NCBI RefSeq assembly: GCF_030679875.1
Contig: NZ_JAUXSP010000021.1
Span: 124,001-188,000 of the forward strand
DNA length: 64,000 bases
Reading direction: 5' to 3'
Source: Phenylobacterium sp.
GTDB taxonomy: Bacteria; Pseudomonadota; Alphaproteobacteria; Caulobacterales; Caulobacteraceae
The position numbers and the translations under genes are program-made. Under the pieces are notes generated by a model, which worked only from the letters and a program-made list of their open reading frames with translations, was not told where the DNA came from and did no database searches. Below, one piece after another: positions 1-10,642 of this stretch. Each line of letters starts with the position of its first letter. The stretch's first letter is position 1.

Positions 1-1
1 G

Positions 2-1932
<1,931 letters not shown>

Positions 1933-1936
<4 letters not shown>

Positions 1937-3954
1937 TCGACGCCGAGCTTGAGGCCTTCGCACTCGAGGCCGGGGTCCTGGTGGAATGGGAGGACGTGCA
2001 CGGCGCACCCCGCCGCACGCCGCCCCAGACCTTGCGCGCGGTGCTGGCCGCGCTCGGCCTTCCAGCCTCCACCCAGGGTGAGCTGCGGGACAGTCGCGCG
2101 CGCCTGGCCGCCATGCCGGCCCCGGACTTCATCACCGCGCAGGCCGGCCAGCCGTTTCGACCGCTCGGTGGTCCCTGCGGCGCTCACGCCAGGATGCGGC
2201 TGGAAGGCGGCGGCGCCGTCGACATTGCGCTCGACCCGGAAACCGGCTTCACGCTTCAGGGGGTCGAGCGGCCGGGCTATCACCGGCTTGAGGTCGCTGG
2301 GCGAGAGATCACCGTGGCCGTGGCGCCGGCCCGCGCCTATGGCCTGGACGATCTGGCCTCGCAACGGCGGCTCTGGGGTCTGGCGGTTCAACTCTATTCC
2401 CTGCGGGGGGCCGACCCGCGTCCGTTCGGGGACTTTGGAGACCTTGCGGCGTTCGCTGGCGCTGCGGGCCGTCGAGGCGCTGGCGCCCTGGCCATCAGTC
2501 CTGTGCACGCCCTCTTCGCCGCCGATCCAGAGCGGTTCAGTCCCTATGCGCCGTCGAGCCGCCTGTTCCTCAACGGGCTCTACGCCGATCCCGTCGCGGT
2601 GCTGGGACCAGACCTGGGCGACCTTGGCGCACAGGCCACCGGGGACGATCTGGTGGCCTGGTCTGACGCCATCCCCCAGCGCCTGGCCGCCCTGCGCCGC
2701 GTCCACGCCCGGTTCACCTCCGCAGCGTCGGCGGATTTGAAGGCTGATCTGAAACAGTTTGAAGCCGAGGGCGGCGATGACCTGCGCGGTCACGCCCGGT
2801 TCGAAGCGCTTCATGGGACCTTGTTCGCCCGGGACGGCGCCCGCGGTTGGCCCGAATGGCCAGCAGAGCTCCATGACGCCGCGGGCCCGGCGGTGGCGGC
2901 GTTCGCCGCTGAACGTGACGACGAGGTCGCCTTCCACATCTTCGTCCAATGGCTCGCCGACCGGAGCCTGGCCCGCGCCCAGAACGCGGCCCGGGCGGCC
3001 GGCATGCCCGTCGGCCTGGTCACCGATGTCGCCGTCGGCATGGATCCCGGCGGCAGCCATGCCTGGTCACGGCCGCAGGACCTGTTGGCTGGTCTCAATA
3101 TCGGCGCGCCGCCGGACGCTTTCCAGGCCAATGGTCAGGACTGGGGGGTCACCACCTTCTCGCCCCGCGCCCTGGCGGCCACCGGCTTTGAAGGCTTCCT
3201 GGCCACGCTACGCTCAGCCATGCGCCACGCCGGCGGGGTCAGGATCGACCATATTCTGGGCCTGCGCCGGCTGTGGGTCGTGCCCCATGGATCGGGGCCG
3301 ACCGAGGGCGCCTATCTCACCTATCCCATGCAGGACCTGATGCGGCTGATCGCCATCGAGTCGCACCGTCATGGCGTCCTGGTGATCGGCGAAGACCTCG
3401 GCACCGTCCCGGCTGGAATGCGCGAGACCCTGAACGCGGGCGGTGTGCGGGGCATGCAGGTGCTGCTGTTCGAACAGGATCGAGCCGGGGCGTTTCGACC
3501 GCCCGGGCGATGGTCGCCGGGGGCCTGCGCCATGACCACCACCCACGACCTGCCGCCGATCGCCGGCTGGTGGCGTGCAACCGACATAGACTGGCGGGTG
3601 AGGCTTCAGCCCGACCTGGAGGCCGCGCCCCTGCTCGCGGAGCGGGACACCCAGCGCACAGCCCTGTGGGAAGCCTTCCAGGCCGCCGGTTGCGCCGCCG
3701 GCCCCTGCCCCGCGCCCGACGCGCCGGCGGCGGTCGTAGATGGCGCAGTGGCCTTCCTGGCCAAGACCAGCTGCGACCTCGCCATCCTGCCGATCGAGGA
3801 CCTGCTGGGCCTGGAGGCGCAACCCAACCTGCCGGGCACCACCACGCAACACCCCAATTGGCGCCGACGTCTTCCTGGCTCTGGCGACGCACTGCTTGCC
3901 GCGTCGGGCCCGGCCGGCCGGATCGCCAGCCTGAACAAAGAGCGGCCGCGATGA
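1933..3954 (+). CDS. malQ: 4-alpha-glucanotransferase (amylomaltase)
   Basis: MalQ transfers maltodextrin segments between alpha-1,4-glucans in the cytoplasm and can lengthen the oligosaccharides used by TreY. GH77 landmarks are visible: VTDVAVGMDPGGSHAW, nucleophile Asp in RIDHILGLRRLW, acid/base Glu in VIGEDLGTVP, and the third Asp in TTHDLPPIAGWW. I chose the GTG at 1933, which overlaps the treZ stop (GTGA) and gives a 673-residue protein beginning VIDAELEAFALEAGVL; an upstream ATG would run through treZ in another frame. The ~130 N-terminal residues before the barrel are the usual extra domain of proteobacterial MalQ. The stop overlaps the treY start (ATGA), so the three genes are translationally coupled. 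Confidence 0.93.
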
Positions 3955-6542
3955 CTCCCACGGCGACCTACCGGCTGCAGTTCCACGCCGGCTTCACCTT
4001 CGCCCAGGCTGCCCAGTTGGCGGGCTACCTCCGCGACCTCGGCGTCAGCCACGTCTACGCCTCGCCGATCGCAGTGGCGCGGGCGGGCTCCACTCACGGC
4101 TATGACGTGGTGGATCCCACGGCCATCAATCCTGCGCTCGGGGGCGAAGACGGCTTCCGTCAGATGGCGGCCGCGCTCCGGGCTGAAGGCCTGGGGATCA
4201 TCCTCGACATCGTGCCCAACCACCTCGCCGTGGGCGGCGCTGACAACGGCTGGTGGCTGGATGTTCTGGAGAAGGGCCAAGCCAGCCCCTTCGCCGAGGT
4301 CTTCGACATCGACTGGCGCCCCCGCGACCCTGCCTTGCAGGGCAAGCTCCTGGCGCCCTTCCTCGGCGGGCCCTACGGCGAAGCCCTGGTAGGCGGCGAC
4401 ATCCGGCTCGAAACCGGCCCGGACGGCGGGCTATGGGCCACGGCCCATGGCCACCACCGCTTTCCCATCCGCGCCGCCGACCGCGGGGAAGTCTTGGAGA
4501 TAGGACTTGCGGCCTACGACCCGGCGCAGGCCGCCGGCCGGGAGCGTCTTCACGCCCTGCTTGAGCGGCAGGCCTATCGCCTGGCCTGGTGGCGGACAGC
4601 CGGCGACGAGATCAACTGGCGGCGCTTCTTCGACATCACCGAGCTGGCTGGGGTGCGCGTCGAGATTCCGGAGGTCTTTGATCGCCTCCACGCCCTGCCG
4701 CTGGCCCTCTATGCCGAGGGCCTGATCGACGGTTTGCGGATCGACCACATCGACGGCCTGGCCGACCCCGCCGGCTATCTCACCCGCCTCAGGGGCGAGC
4801 TGAGCCGTCTGGCGCCCATGCGTCCCGCCAGCGCACCGGGAGGCGAGGCCTATCTGGTGGTCGAAAAGATCCTCGCTCCGGGCGAGGCCCTGCCGGCCCC
4901 GTGGGCCTGCGACGGGACCACCGGCTACGAGTTCATGGACCGCGTATCGGCCCTGTTGCACGATCCCGCCGGGGCTGAGGCGCTCACCACGCTCTGGAAT
5001 GAGGTCAGCGGGCGGCCGGGGACCTATCACGACGAGGAACGGGCCGCCCGGCGCGAGATCCTCACCCACGGTTTCGCCGGTCAGGTCGACGCCGTGGCCG
5101 AAGCCTTCCATCGCCTGGCCCGCAGCGACCTTGGCGCCCGCGATCTGACCCACGGATCCCTGCGACGGGCGATCGTCGAGCTTCTCACCGCCTTCGCCAC
5201 CTACAGACTGTACGGCGGCGGCGGCGAGGCCCTGTCCGAGGGCGATCATCTCGTCTTGTCCAAAGCGCTCACAGGCGCGCGGGCCAGCGTCGCGCCTGCG
5301 GACCGGCCGGCCCTGGATCAGATCGAGACCTGGCTGAGAGGCGGCGGACCGGGCGCGGCGGAGGACCGGGGCGAGGCCCTGCGGCGGTTCCATCAGCTCA
5401 GCGCCCCGGTGGCGGCGAAGTCGGCCGAGGACACCGCCTTCTACCGATACCTACGCCTGCTTTCGCGCAATGAGGTCGGATCCGATCCTGGCCAGCTCAG
5501 TTTGGATCCGACGGCCTTCCACGCACTGAACCGCGCCCAGGCCGCCGACTGGCCCGGGGGCATGCTCGCCACCGCCACGCACGATCACAAGCGGGGCGAG
5601 GACGCGCGCGCCCGGCTCGCGGTGCTCAGCGAGCGGCCAGAGCTGTGGGGCGACCATGTCCGGACCTGGCTATCCCGCGCGCCACAGGACGTAGACCCCG
5701 CCGACGCCTATCAGATGCACCAGACCCTGGCCGGCGCCCTGCCCCTCGAGCTGGACATTGATGACAGCGACGGGCTGCGGATGTTCGCCGACCGCGTGGG
5801 CATCTGGTTCACCAAGGCGCTTCGGGAAGGCAAGCTGCGCTCGTCCTGGGCGGCGCCCAACGCCCCCTATGAAGCCGCCTGCCTCGCCTATCTTGACCAC
5901 TGTGTCGGCGACCGGGCTTTTCGCGGCGCCCTCTATGGGCTGGTCGAGGAGATCGCCACAGCCGGCGCGATGAAGGGCATCGCCCAGGCCCTCCTGCGCT
6001 GCACAAGCCCCGGCATGCCCGACACCTATCAGGGCGCTGAACTCTGGGACTTCAGTCTGGTCGATCCCGACAATCGCAGGCCTGTGGACTTCGAGAGACG
6101 CCGGGACCTGCTCGCCGCCCCGGCGCCCGACCTCGGCCTGTCCGACTGGCGCTCCGGCGGAGTGAAGCAGCAGATTATCGCCCGAACACTCGGCCTGCGC
6201 CGACAGATGCCGGCCGTCTTCGCCCAGGGCGACTATGTCCCGCTCCGTATCGAGGGGCAGAGGCAGGCGTCCGTCATCGCCTTCGCCCGTCGCTTGGAGA
6301 CCGAATGGGTGGTCGCCGCCGCCGTGATCGGATGCCCCACCTCGGGCCTGGCGGATGGGACGCCCTTGCCTGGCCGGGACTGGTGGGGGGACACCACAGT
6401 GATCCTGGACGCCAAGGCGCCGGCCAGCGTCCTAGATCATCTCAGCCAGACGCCGAGGGCCGGCGGTTCTGCGCCAGCGGCCGAGCTGTTCGAGCGCCTG
6501 CCCGTCGCCCTCCTTGTTGGGCGTCAGGACGCGCCCCTGTAG
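3951..6542 (+). CDS. treY: Maltooligosyl trehalose synthase
   Basis: TreY converts the reducing-end alpha-1,4 bond of maltodextrins to alpha,alpha-1,1, making maltooligosyl-trehalose for TreZ. The 863-residue protein opens with TPTATYRLQFHAGFTF, typical for the family, followed by THGYDVVD, LDIVPNHLAVGG, the nucleophile region GLRIDHIDGLADP, acid Glu in YLVVEKILAPGE, and ATHDHKRGEDARARL. The ATG at 3951 overlaps the malQ stop; an open frame continues upstream but lacks family similarity. It is the last gene of the treZ-malQ-treY unit; the next gene is convergent 13 bp away. Trehalose made here probably serves as an osmo- or desiccation protectant, an inference from the pathway. Confidence 0.95.
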   Translation: MTPTATYRLQFHAGFTFAQAAQLAGYLRDLGVSHVYASPIAVARAGSTHGYDVVDPTAINPALGGEDGFRQMAAALRAEGLGIILDIVPNHLAVGGADNGWWLDVLEKGQASPFAEVFDIDWRPRDPALQGKLLAPFLGGPYGEALVGGDIRLETGPDGGLWATAHGHHRFPIRAADRGEVLEIGLAAYDPAQAAGRERLHALLERQAYRLAWWRTAGDEINWRRFFDITELAGVRVEIPEVFDRLHALPLALYAEGLIDGLRIDHIDGLADPAGYLTRLRGELSRLAPMRPASAPGGEAYLVVEKILAPGEALPAPWACDGTTGYEFMDRVSALLHDPAGAEALTTLWNEVSGRPGTYHDEERAARREILTHGFAGQVDAVAEAFHRLARSDLGARDLTHGSLRRAIVELLTAFATYRLYGGGGEALSEGDHLVLSKALTGARASVAPADRPALDQIETWLRGGGPGAAEDRGEALRRFHQLSAPVAAKSAEDTAFYRYLRLLSRNEVGSDPGQLSLDPTAFHALNRAQAADWPGGMLATATHDHKRGEDARARLAVLSERPELWGDHVRTWLSRAPQDVDPADAYQMHQTLAGALPLELDIDDSDGLRMFADRVGIWFTKALREGKLRSSWAAPNAPYEAACLAYLDHCVGDRAFRGALYGLVEEIATAGAMKGIAQALLRCTSPGMPDTYQGAELWDFSLVDPDNRRPVDFERRRDLLAAPAPDLGLSDWRSGGVKQQIIARTLGLRRQMPAVFAQGDYVPLRIEGQRQASVIAFARRLETEWVVAAAVIGCPTSGLADGTPLPGRDWWGDTTVILDAKAPASVLDHLSQTPRAGGSAPAAELFERLPVALLVGRQDAPL

Positions 6543-6555
6543 GCATGGCCATCTC

Positions 6556-7098
6556 CTAGGTCTGGCCGCCGGCCTTGCGATAGGCGGCGCGGGCGTCGGC
6601 GATGGCGGCCTTTGCCGCCTTCAGCGCCTCGGCGTGGGTGGCGCGCGCCTCGGCGATCTCGGCCTCAAGGCGTTCCTTCCGACGCATCAGATCAGCCTCC
6701 TCACGGGCCCGGGCCGCGTGCAGGGCGCCCAGTTCTGACTCCAAGGCGTCGAGCCGCGTCCGGTCAGCGGGCGGTTTGACCGGCTTTGGGCTGGCGCGCT
6801 TCGGGGCGGCCAGCGGTGACTTGGACTTGCCGGCGGCCGCCGCGACCTTCGGCAGTCGAGCCGTCTCGATCACAAAGGGATCACAGGTCCCCACCGGCCG
6901 TTTCAGGGGCGTGTCCGGCTGGGCCATGGCGGCGGCGACCGCCTCCGGATCCTCGGCGAGCTTCGCGTGTCCTGAGGCGAAAAGGTCCTGGCGCAGGCCC
7001 GAGGCCTTCAAGGCCGCCGGCTGGCTGGGGACGGCCACGACGGTGTCATAGAAGCCGATCTGAGCCTGAAAGACCTTCAGCCTGCGGGCTCTGGCCAA
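6556..7098 (-). CDS. Uncharacterised protein with C-terminal charged coiled coil
   Basis: The family is not recognised. The 180-residue protein has no signal peptide or membrane segment. Residues 1-75 are a compact region (ARRLKVFQAQIGFYDTVVAV, then VGTCDPFVIETARLP) that may fold. Residues 80-110 are a Lys/Pro/Ala linker. Residues 110-180 are a strongly charged alanine-rich helix (for example RTRLDALESELGALHAAR and LMRRKERLEAEIAEA), very likely a coiled coil. Such helices are often auto-labelled TolA-like from composition alone; nothing here supports a role in the Tol system. It lies 2 bp downstream of the flavoprotein gene on the same strand, so the two are probably co-transcribed. Confidence 0.7.
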   Translation of the reverse strand: MARARRLKVFQAQIGFYDTVVAVPSQPAALKASGLRQDLFASGHAKLAEDPEAVAAAMAQPDTPLKRPVGTCDPFVIETARLPKVAAAAGKSKSPLAAPKRASPKPVKPPADRTRLDALESELGALHAARAREEADLMRRKERLEAEIAEARATHAEALKAAKAAIADARAAYRKAGGQT

Positions 7099-7100
7099 AA

Positions 7101-7982
7101 TCAGAAGCCCCGCAGCCGGTTGTGCATGGCGGCCGCGGCGATCGCGGCTTCCCCGGCGGCGACCGAAATCTGGTTCAGGCCGCGAACCACGTCACCGGCG
7201 GCATAGAGCCCTTCAACCGAGCTCATCTGGTGGCCGTCGACGAGCAGACTGCCCGTCTCATCCTGGCGCGCGCCCATGGAGACGGCCAGGTCAGACTGAA
7301 TGGCGCAACCCAGGGCGAGATAGAGATGGTCAAAGCGGGCCATGACGTCTCCGGCCCGCCTGAGCACGATAGTCTGGTCATCAAACTTCAGATCGTCGGC
7401 GCCAATCGAAACCACCGCGGGCGAAGATTCCTCAGTCGCCTCGCCAAATTGCAAGACCGTGACGTCCTGGCTGTAGGTCCGCAGGAAGCGCGCCTCCCGT
7501 TCAGCCAGCGGGCCGTCACCCAGGATGGCGATCCTTGAGTCGATGGCCTCGTAGGCGTCGCAAATCGGGCACATTCGAACCAGGCTTGACCTGATGGCGG
7601 CCTCGAGCCCGGGAATGCCTGGCAGGCGATCAACGACTCCCGTCGCCAGCAGCACAGTGGCCGCTTCGATCCTTCCGCCGCCCGCCTCCAGTCTGAAGCC
7701 GGTGGGGATCGCCTCGAGCGCCTCGACCCGCCCGGCCTGAATGATGGCGCCGAACTCCTGGGCCTGGGTCCGGAGCCGCGACAACAGGTCTGCCCCCCGG
7801 ACGCCCTGCGGAAAGCCTGGCGTATTATGGCTCTCTGGGATCCAGGCCGCCCGCGAGGGCCCGCCATCAAGGACCAGAACACGGCGGCGGAAACGCGCGA
7901 GATAGGTCGCCGCCGTCAGCCCCGCAGGCCCGGCGCCGATGACCACCGCCTCAAAGGTCTGGAGGTCGGGCGGCGCGGTCAC
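7101..7982 (-). CDS. NAD(P)/FAD-dependent oxidoreductase, thioredoxin reductase-like
   Basis: This is a flavin disulfide reductase-type protein. The FAD-binding GxGxxG is VVIGAGPAGLTAATYLARF near residue 13. A CxxC pair sits in RMCPICDAYEAI near residue 140, where thioredoxin reductases have their redox cysteines. A second nucleotide-binding segment is IAILGDGPLAEREARFL, and the FAD-closing motif is VEGLYAAGDVVRGLNQISVA near the end. At 293 residues it is slightly shorter than TrxB (~310-320). The NAD(P)-binding glycine motif is GDGPLA rather than GGGxxA, so cofactor preference and substrate are uncertain. It could serve thioredoxin, a peroxiredoxin or another partner; the partner is not encoded nearby. 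It is followed at once by the coiled-coil gene. Confidence 0.85.
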   Translation of the reverse strand: MTAPPDLQTFEAVVIGAGPAGLTAATYLARFRRRVLVLDGGPSRAAWIPESHNTPGFPQGVRGADLLSRLRTQAQEFGAIIQAGRVEALEAIPTGFRLEAGGGRIEAATVLLATGVVDRLPGIPGLEAAIRSSLVRMCPICDAYEAIDSRIAILGDGPLAEREARFLRTYSQDVTVLQFGEATEESSPAVVSIGADDLKFDDQTIVLRRAGDVMARFDHLYLALGCAIQSDLAVSMGARQDETGSLLVDGHQMSSVEGLYAAGDVVRGLNQISVAAGEAAIAAAAMHNRLRGF

Positions 7983-8117
7983 GGACGCTCACCAGCTGGA
8001 TCGGATCTCCAGGCTGTTCGAAGAGGCGGGACTGCGTGGTCAGGGCTCAAAGCGTTCATGATCTCGCAACGCGCAACGGCCCCAGTTGGCGCCACCCGAG
8101 TCCCATCGCCGGACACG

Positions 8118-9164
8118 CTACAGCTCAAAGGTCCCAGGCACGGCGATGGAAATCGTCAGCCCACCATCGACCCAGGCGCGGTCAACCTTTCCCCGGAGTT
8201 GTTTCTCGATCATCCCGGCGATCATGGCTGTTCCGAACCCGTTGCGGGCGTCAGGGGCAGGCGGTGGTCCACCCACTTCGCGCCACTGCAGCTCGAAGCC
8301 GCCATACCCCTTCCCAGGAGACCATCGCACCTCAACCGAGCCGCTAGGCGCCGTAAGCGCCCCGTGAGCGTTGGCATTCTCAATCAGCTCGTGAATCACC
8401 AGCGAGATGGGTTGAACACTGAGCGCTGAAATCATCACATCGGGCCCCGCCGAGGTCATGCGATGAGCGCCAAGGTGAGCAATCTGCGGGCGGATGACCT
8501 CTTCCAGCGTGACCTCCTGCCAGCCGCGTTCAGCCAGCAGGGAATGCGCCTGCGCCAGGACAAGGACACGCTTTTGGATAGCCGTCGCATAATGGGCGGC
8601 GTCGTCGGCGCGGCTCAGCCTGACAATGCCGCTGACGATGGCCAGGACGTTCCGGGCCCGATGATCGACTTCCTTGAGCAGGCGGTGTTCGGACGCTTCC
8701 AGGCCCTGAACCTTCCGCAGTTCGGTCACGTCAATCTGCGACCCGAAGAAGTACAACAGCTGGCCATTGTCGTCATGGACCGGGCTGAGGTTGAGCTGGT
8801 TCCAGAAGGTCGATCCATCCTTGCGATAATTGAGGATCTCGACCTCGATCTCGCGCTCCTCGCGGATTCCTTCGCGGATGATGCTGATCGCCGTCGCCGA
8901 GGTGGCCGCGCCCTGTAGAAACCGGCAGTTGCGGCCGATCACCTCATGAGCGGCATATCCCGTCAGATCGAGGAAGGCCTTGTTGGCCAGGACGACGGGG
9001 CAGTCCGGTTGTCGCGGATCAGACACCACCATCGGCATGCGGGTGCGCTCGACGGCGACGGCGGCCAGGGCGTTGCGATCTGCGAGGCCTTGGGCTGAAG
9101 CCGCCGCAGGCTGATCGCCATGTAGAGATGGAGAGGGTTCGGCGATCTTACTCAAGGCGGGCAC
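8118..9164 (-). CDS. LOV-domain (blue-light) sensor histidine kinase of the HWE family
   Basis: The 348-residue soluble kinase has an N-terminal LOV domain (about residues 40-148). The flavin-adduct cysteine motif GRNCRFLQG places the reactive Cys near residue 80, and NYRKDGSTFWNQLNLSPV plus YFFGSQIDVTELR follow as in photoactive LOV proteins. The kinase part has the phospho-acceptor His in KEVDHRARNVLAIVSG (about 168), the N-box HELIENANAHGAL and the W-x-E signature in ELQWREVGG that defines HWE kinases. The architecture equals Caulobacter LovK, but no LovR-like receiver gene is adjacent, so the partner is unknown. Translation appears to start at GTG without a strong ribosome site; a later start is possible. 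The cell would use it to sense blue light through FMN. Confidence 0.9.
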   Translation of the reverse strand: MPALSKIAEPSPSLHGDQPAAASAQGLADRNALAAVAVERTRMPMVVSDPRQPDCPVVLANKAFLDLTGYAAHEVIGRNCRFLQGAATSATAISIIREGIREEREIEVEILNYRKDGSTFWNQLNLSPVHDDNGQLLYFFGSQIDVTELRKVQGLEASEHRLLKEVDHRARNVLAIVSGIVRLSRADDAAHYATAIQKRVLVLAQAHSLLAERGWQEVTLEEVIRPQIAHLGAHRMTSAGPDVMISALSVQPISLVIHELIENANAHGALTAPSGSVEVRWSPGKGYGGFELQWREVGGPPPAPDARNGFGTAMIAGMIEKQLRGKVDRAWVDGGLTISIAVPGTFEL

Positions 9165-9326
9165 TCACAAGACAGAGTGATTGCAACGTACCAATCCCCG
9201 GACGGTTCGCCCCCCTCGGGAATTGAACCTCGCTGCGGACCTGGGCCGCGTCTCACGGGGCAGGCTTTGATCCGCGGCAAGGCCGATCCCCCGTCTCCTG
9301 TCAGCTGGGCCCGACAGAAGAAAGCC

Positions 9327-9674
9327 ATGGCGACACTGACTTTCACTCGATGGCCGCAAGCGCCTAGCTCTGGACGGCCATGATGGTGGCCGATGAGAAG
9401 GGGGTGGACCATGAGTTGCACCACCTGGTGCTCGGCCGGGGGTTATCTGGTGGGCGACCAGCTCACCCTGGCTGACGCCTTCCTGCCGCCACACCTGCTC
9501 TTCTTCGGCCGCACGCCGCAAGGCGCGGCCCTGCTGGAAGCCACGCCAGAAGCGAACGCTTGGCTGAACCGCATGAAATCTCGGGAAAGCTATGCTGGCG
9601 GCGCCATGGACCAGGCCTATGGCGCCTTCCACAGTCTGGCTGGCGCGCCGGCGCCGTTATGGGGGGAGACCTGA
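9327..9674 (+). pseudogene. Glutathione S-transferase remnant (frameshifted, internally deleted)
   Basis: Three pieces of one glutathione transferase are visible in different frames. An N-terminal piece, ATLTFTRWPQAPSSGR, starts at the ATG. A second piece in another frame reads VADEKGVDHELHHLVLG, the usual strand-helix of the thioredoxin fold. The C-terminal piece reads GYLVGDQLTLADAFLPPHL and continues through ANAWLNRMKSRESYAG to the stop. About half of a normal 200-residue GST, the middle, is missing. The gene is therefore broken by at least one frameshift and a deletion. An open frame from about 9393 could still express a ~90-residue helical fragment, which I think is not functional. Confidence 0.75.
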
Positions 9675-9698
9675 CCAGGCGCCGCGGTGGCGTCAGTT

Positions 9699-10631
9699 TC
9701 AGCGCAGGACGTTGAGGAGGGAGCTTTCCTTCAACGCAATAAACACCTGGGCGGCGGCCTGCACCGAGATCTGGGCCTGCTGAAGATTTGATACCGCCAG
9801 GCTCATATCGGCGTCGACGATCTCGCCGACCATGCCCTTGATGCTGTTGGTGCGCGCGACCAGATCTTCCTTCACGGAGTCGACGCGGCTCTGCACCATG
9901 CCGTTGCGCCCCCCCACATTGACCATATCCTTATAGGCCGTATCCCAGACCGAGAGCTGGCTCTCCAGGAAGGTCCGCTGGTTGTCGGTGAGTTCGCCAT
10001 TGAACGGCCCATCCACGCCCTCTTCGAAGGCCTGGATGGCCTTGAACGCCTCCATCATGCCAGTCCCGAAGGCGTCGGCCAGGAAGCCCAGATTAACCAG
10101 GGTGGAATCATCGACCTTGGCCTGGGCGATGAAGCTGTCGTTGTGAAAATAGTCGGACACATTGGTCGCCGGGATCGTCAGGTCGCTGAGCGAAGTGGCG
10201 GAAAATGGCGCGGTGTTCACCTGGCCGCCGGCGAACAGGTACTTGCCGCCATAGCGGGAATTCATTCCCTCGACGCCGTTGCGGAAGGCGGCCTGCATGT
10301 CCTGCATCAGGGTGTCGACCCGCCCGCTGGCGATGGACTCGGCGATGGCCTGGCGGGCGATCTGGGCGGCGTCGGCCACCTGGGACAGGGCGAAATCCTG
10401 AGTGGTCAGGCGATCGCTGACCAGCTTGTTCTGTTCAGCGAAGGCGCCCAGGCGCGTCTCGATGGACCGCATGGCGGTCAGCATCTCGGCGTTGCGGGCA
10501 TAGTCCTTCAGGTCCGACCCGTTCTTCTGGCTCGCGACCTTGGTTCCGGCGTCCATCTGCCGCTGCTGGGCGGAGACCAGGTTGGCCAGGACGGCGCTGT
10601 AGTTTCCTCCGGTGGAGACGCGGCTCACCAT
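9699..10631 (-). CDS. flgL: Flagellar hook-filament junction protein FlgL
   Basis: FlgL (HAP3) links the hook to the flagellin filament outside the cell. The 310-residue protein has a flagellin-like N-terminal helix (VSRVSTGGNYSAVLANLVSA) and a matching C-terminal helix (SLAVSNLQQAQISVQAAAQV followed by ESSLLNVLR), the self-assembly ends typical of FlgL and flagellin. The centre contains GMNSRYGGKYLFAGGQ, a FlgL/flagellin-type segment. Its start lies 11 bp after flgK, so both are expressed from the promoter upstream of flgK. It has no signal peptide, as expected for a type III export substrate. Confidence 0.93.
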   Translation of the reverse strand: MVSRVSTGGNYSAVLANLVSAQQRQMDAGTKVASQKNGSDLKDYARNAEMLTAMRSIETRLGAFAEQNKLVSDRLTTQDFALSQVADAAQIARQAIAESIASGRVDTLMQDMQAAFRNGVEGMNSRYGGKYLFAGGQVNTAPFSATSLSDLTIPATNVSDYFHNDSFIAQAKVDDSTLVNLGFLADAFGTGMMEAFKAIQAFEEGVDGPFNGELTDNQRTFLESQLSVWDTAYKDMVNVGGRNGMVQSRVDSVKEDLVARTNSIKGMVGEIVDADMSLAVSNLQQAQISVQAAAQVFIALKESSLLNVLR

Positions 10632-10642
10632 GGTTTTGGTCC

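Noticed and set aside
9211-9240. Minus-strand GGTTCAATTCC resembling a tRNA T-loop
   Set aside because: The flanking bases do not form a T-stem and no acceptor or anticodon arm can be drawn.
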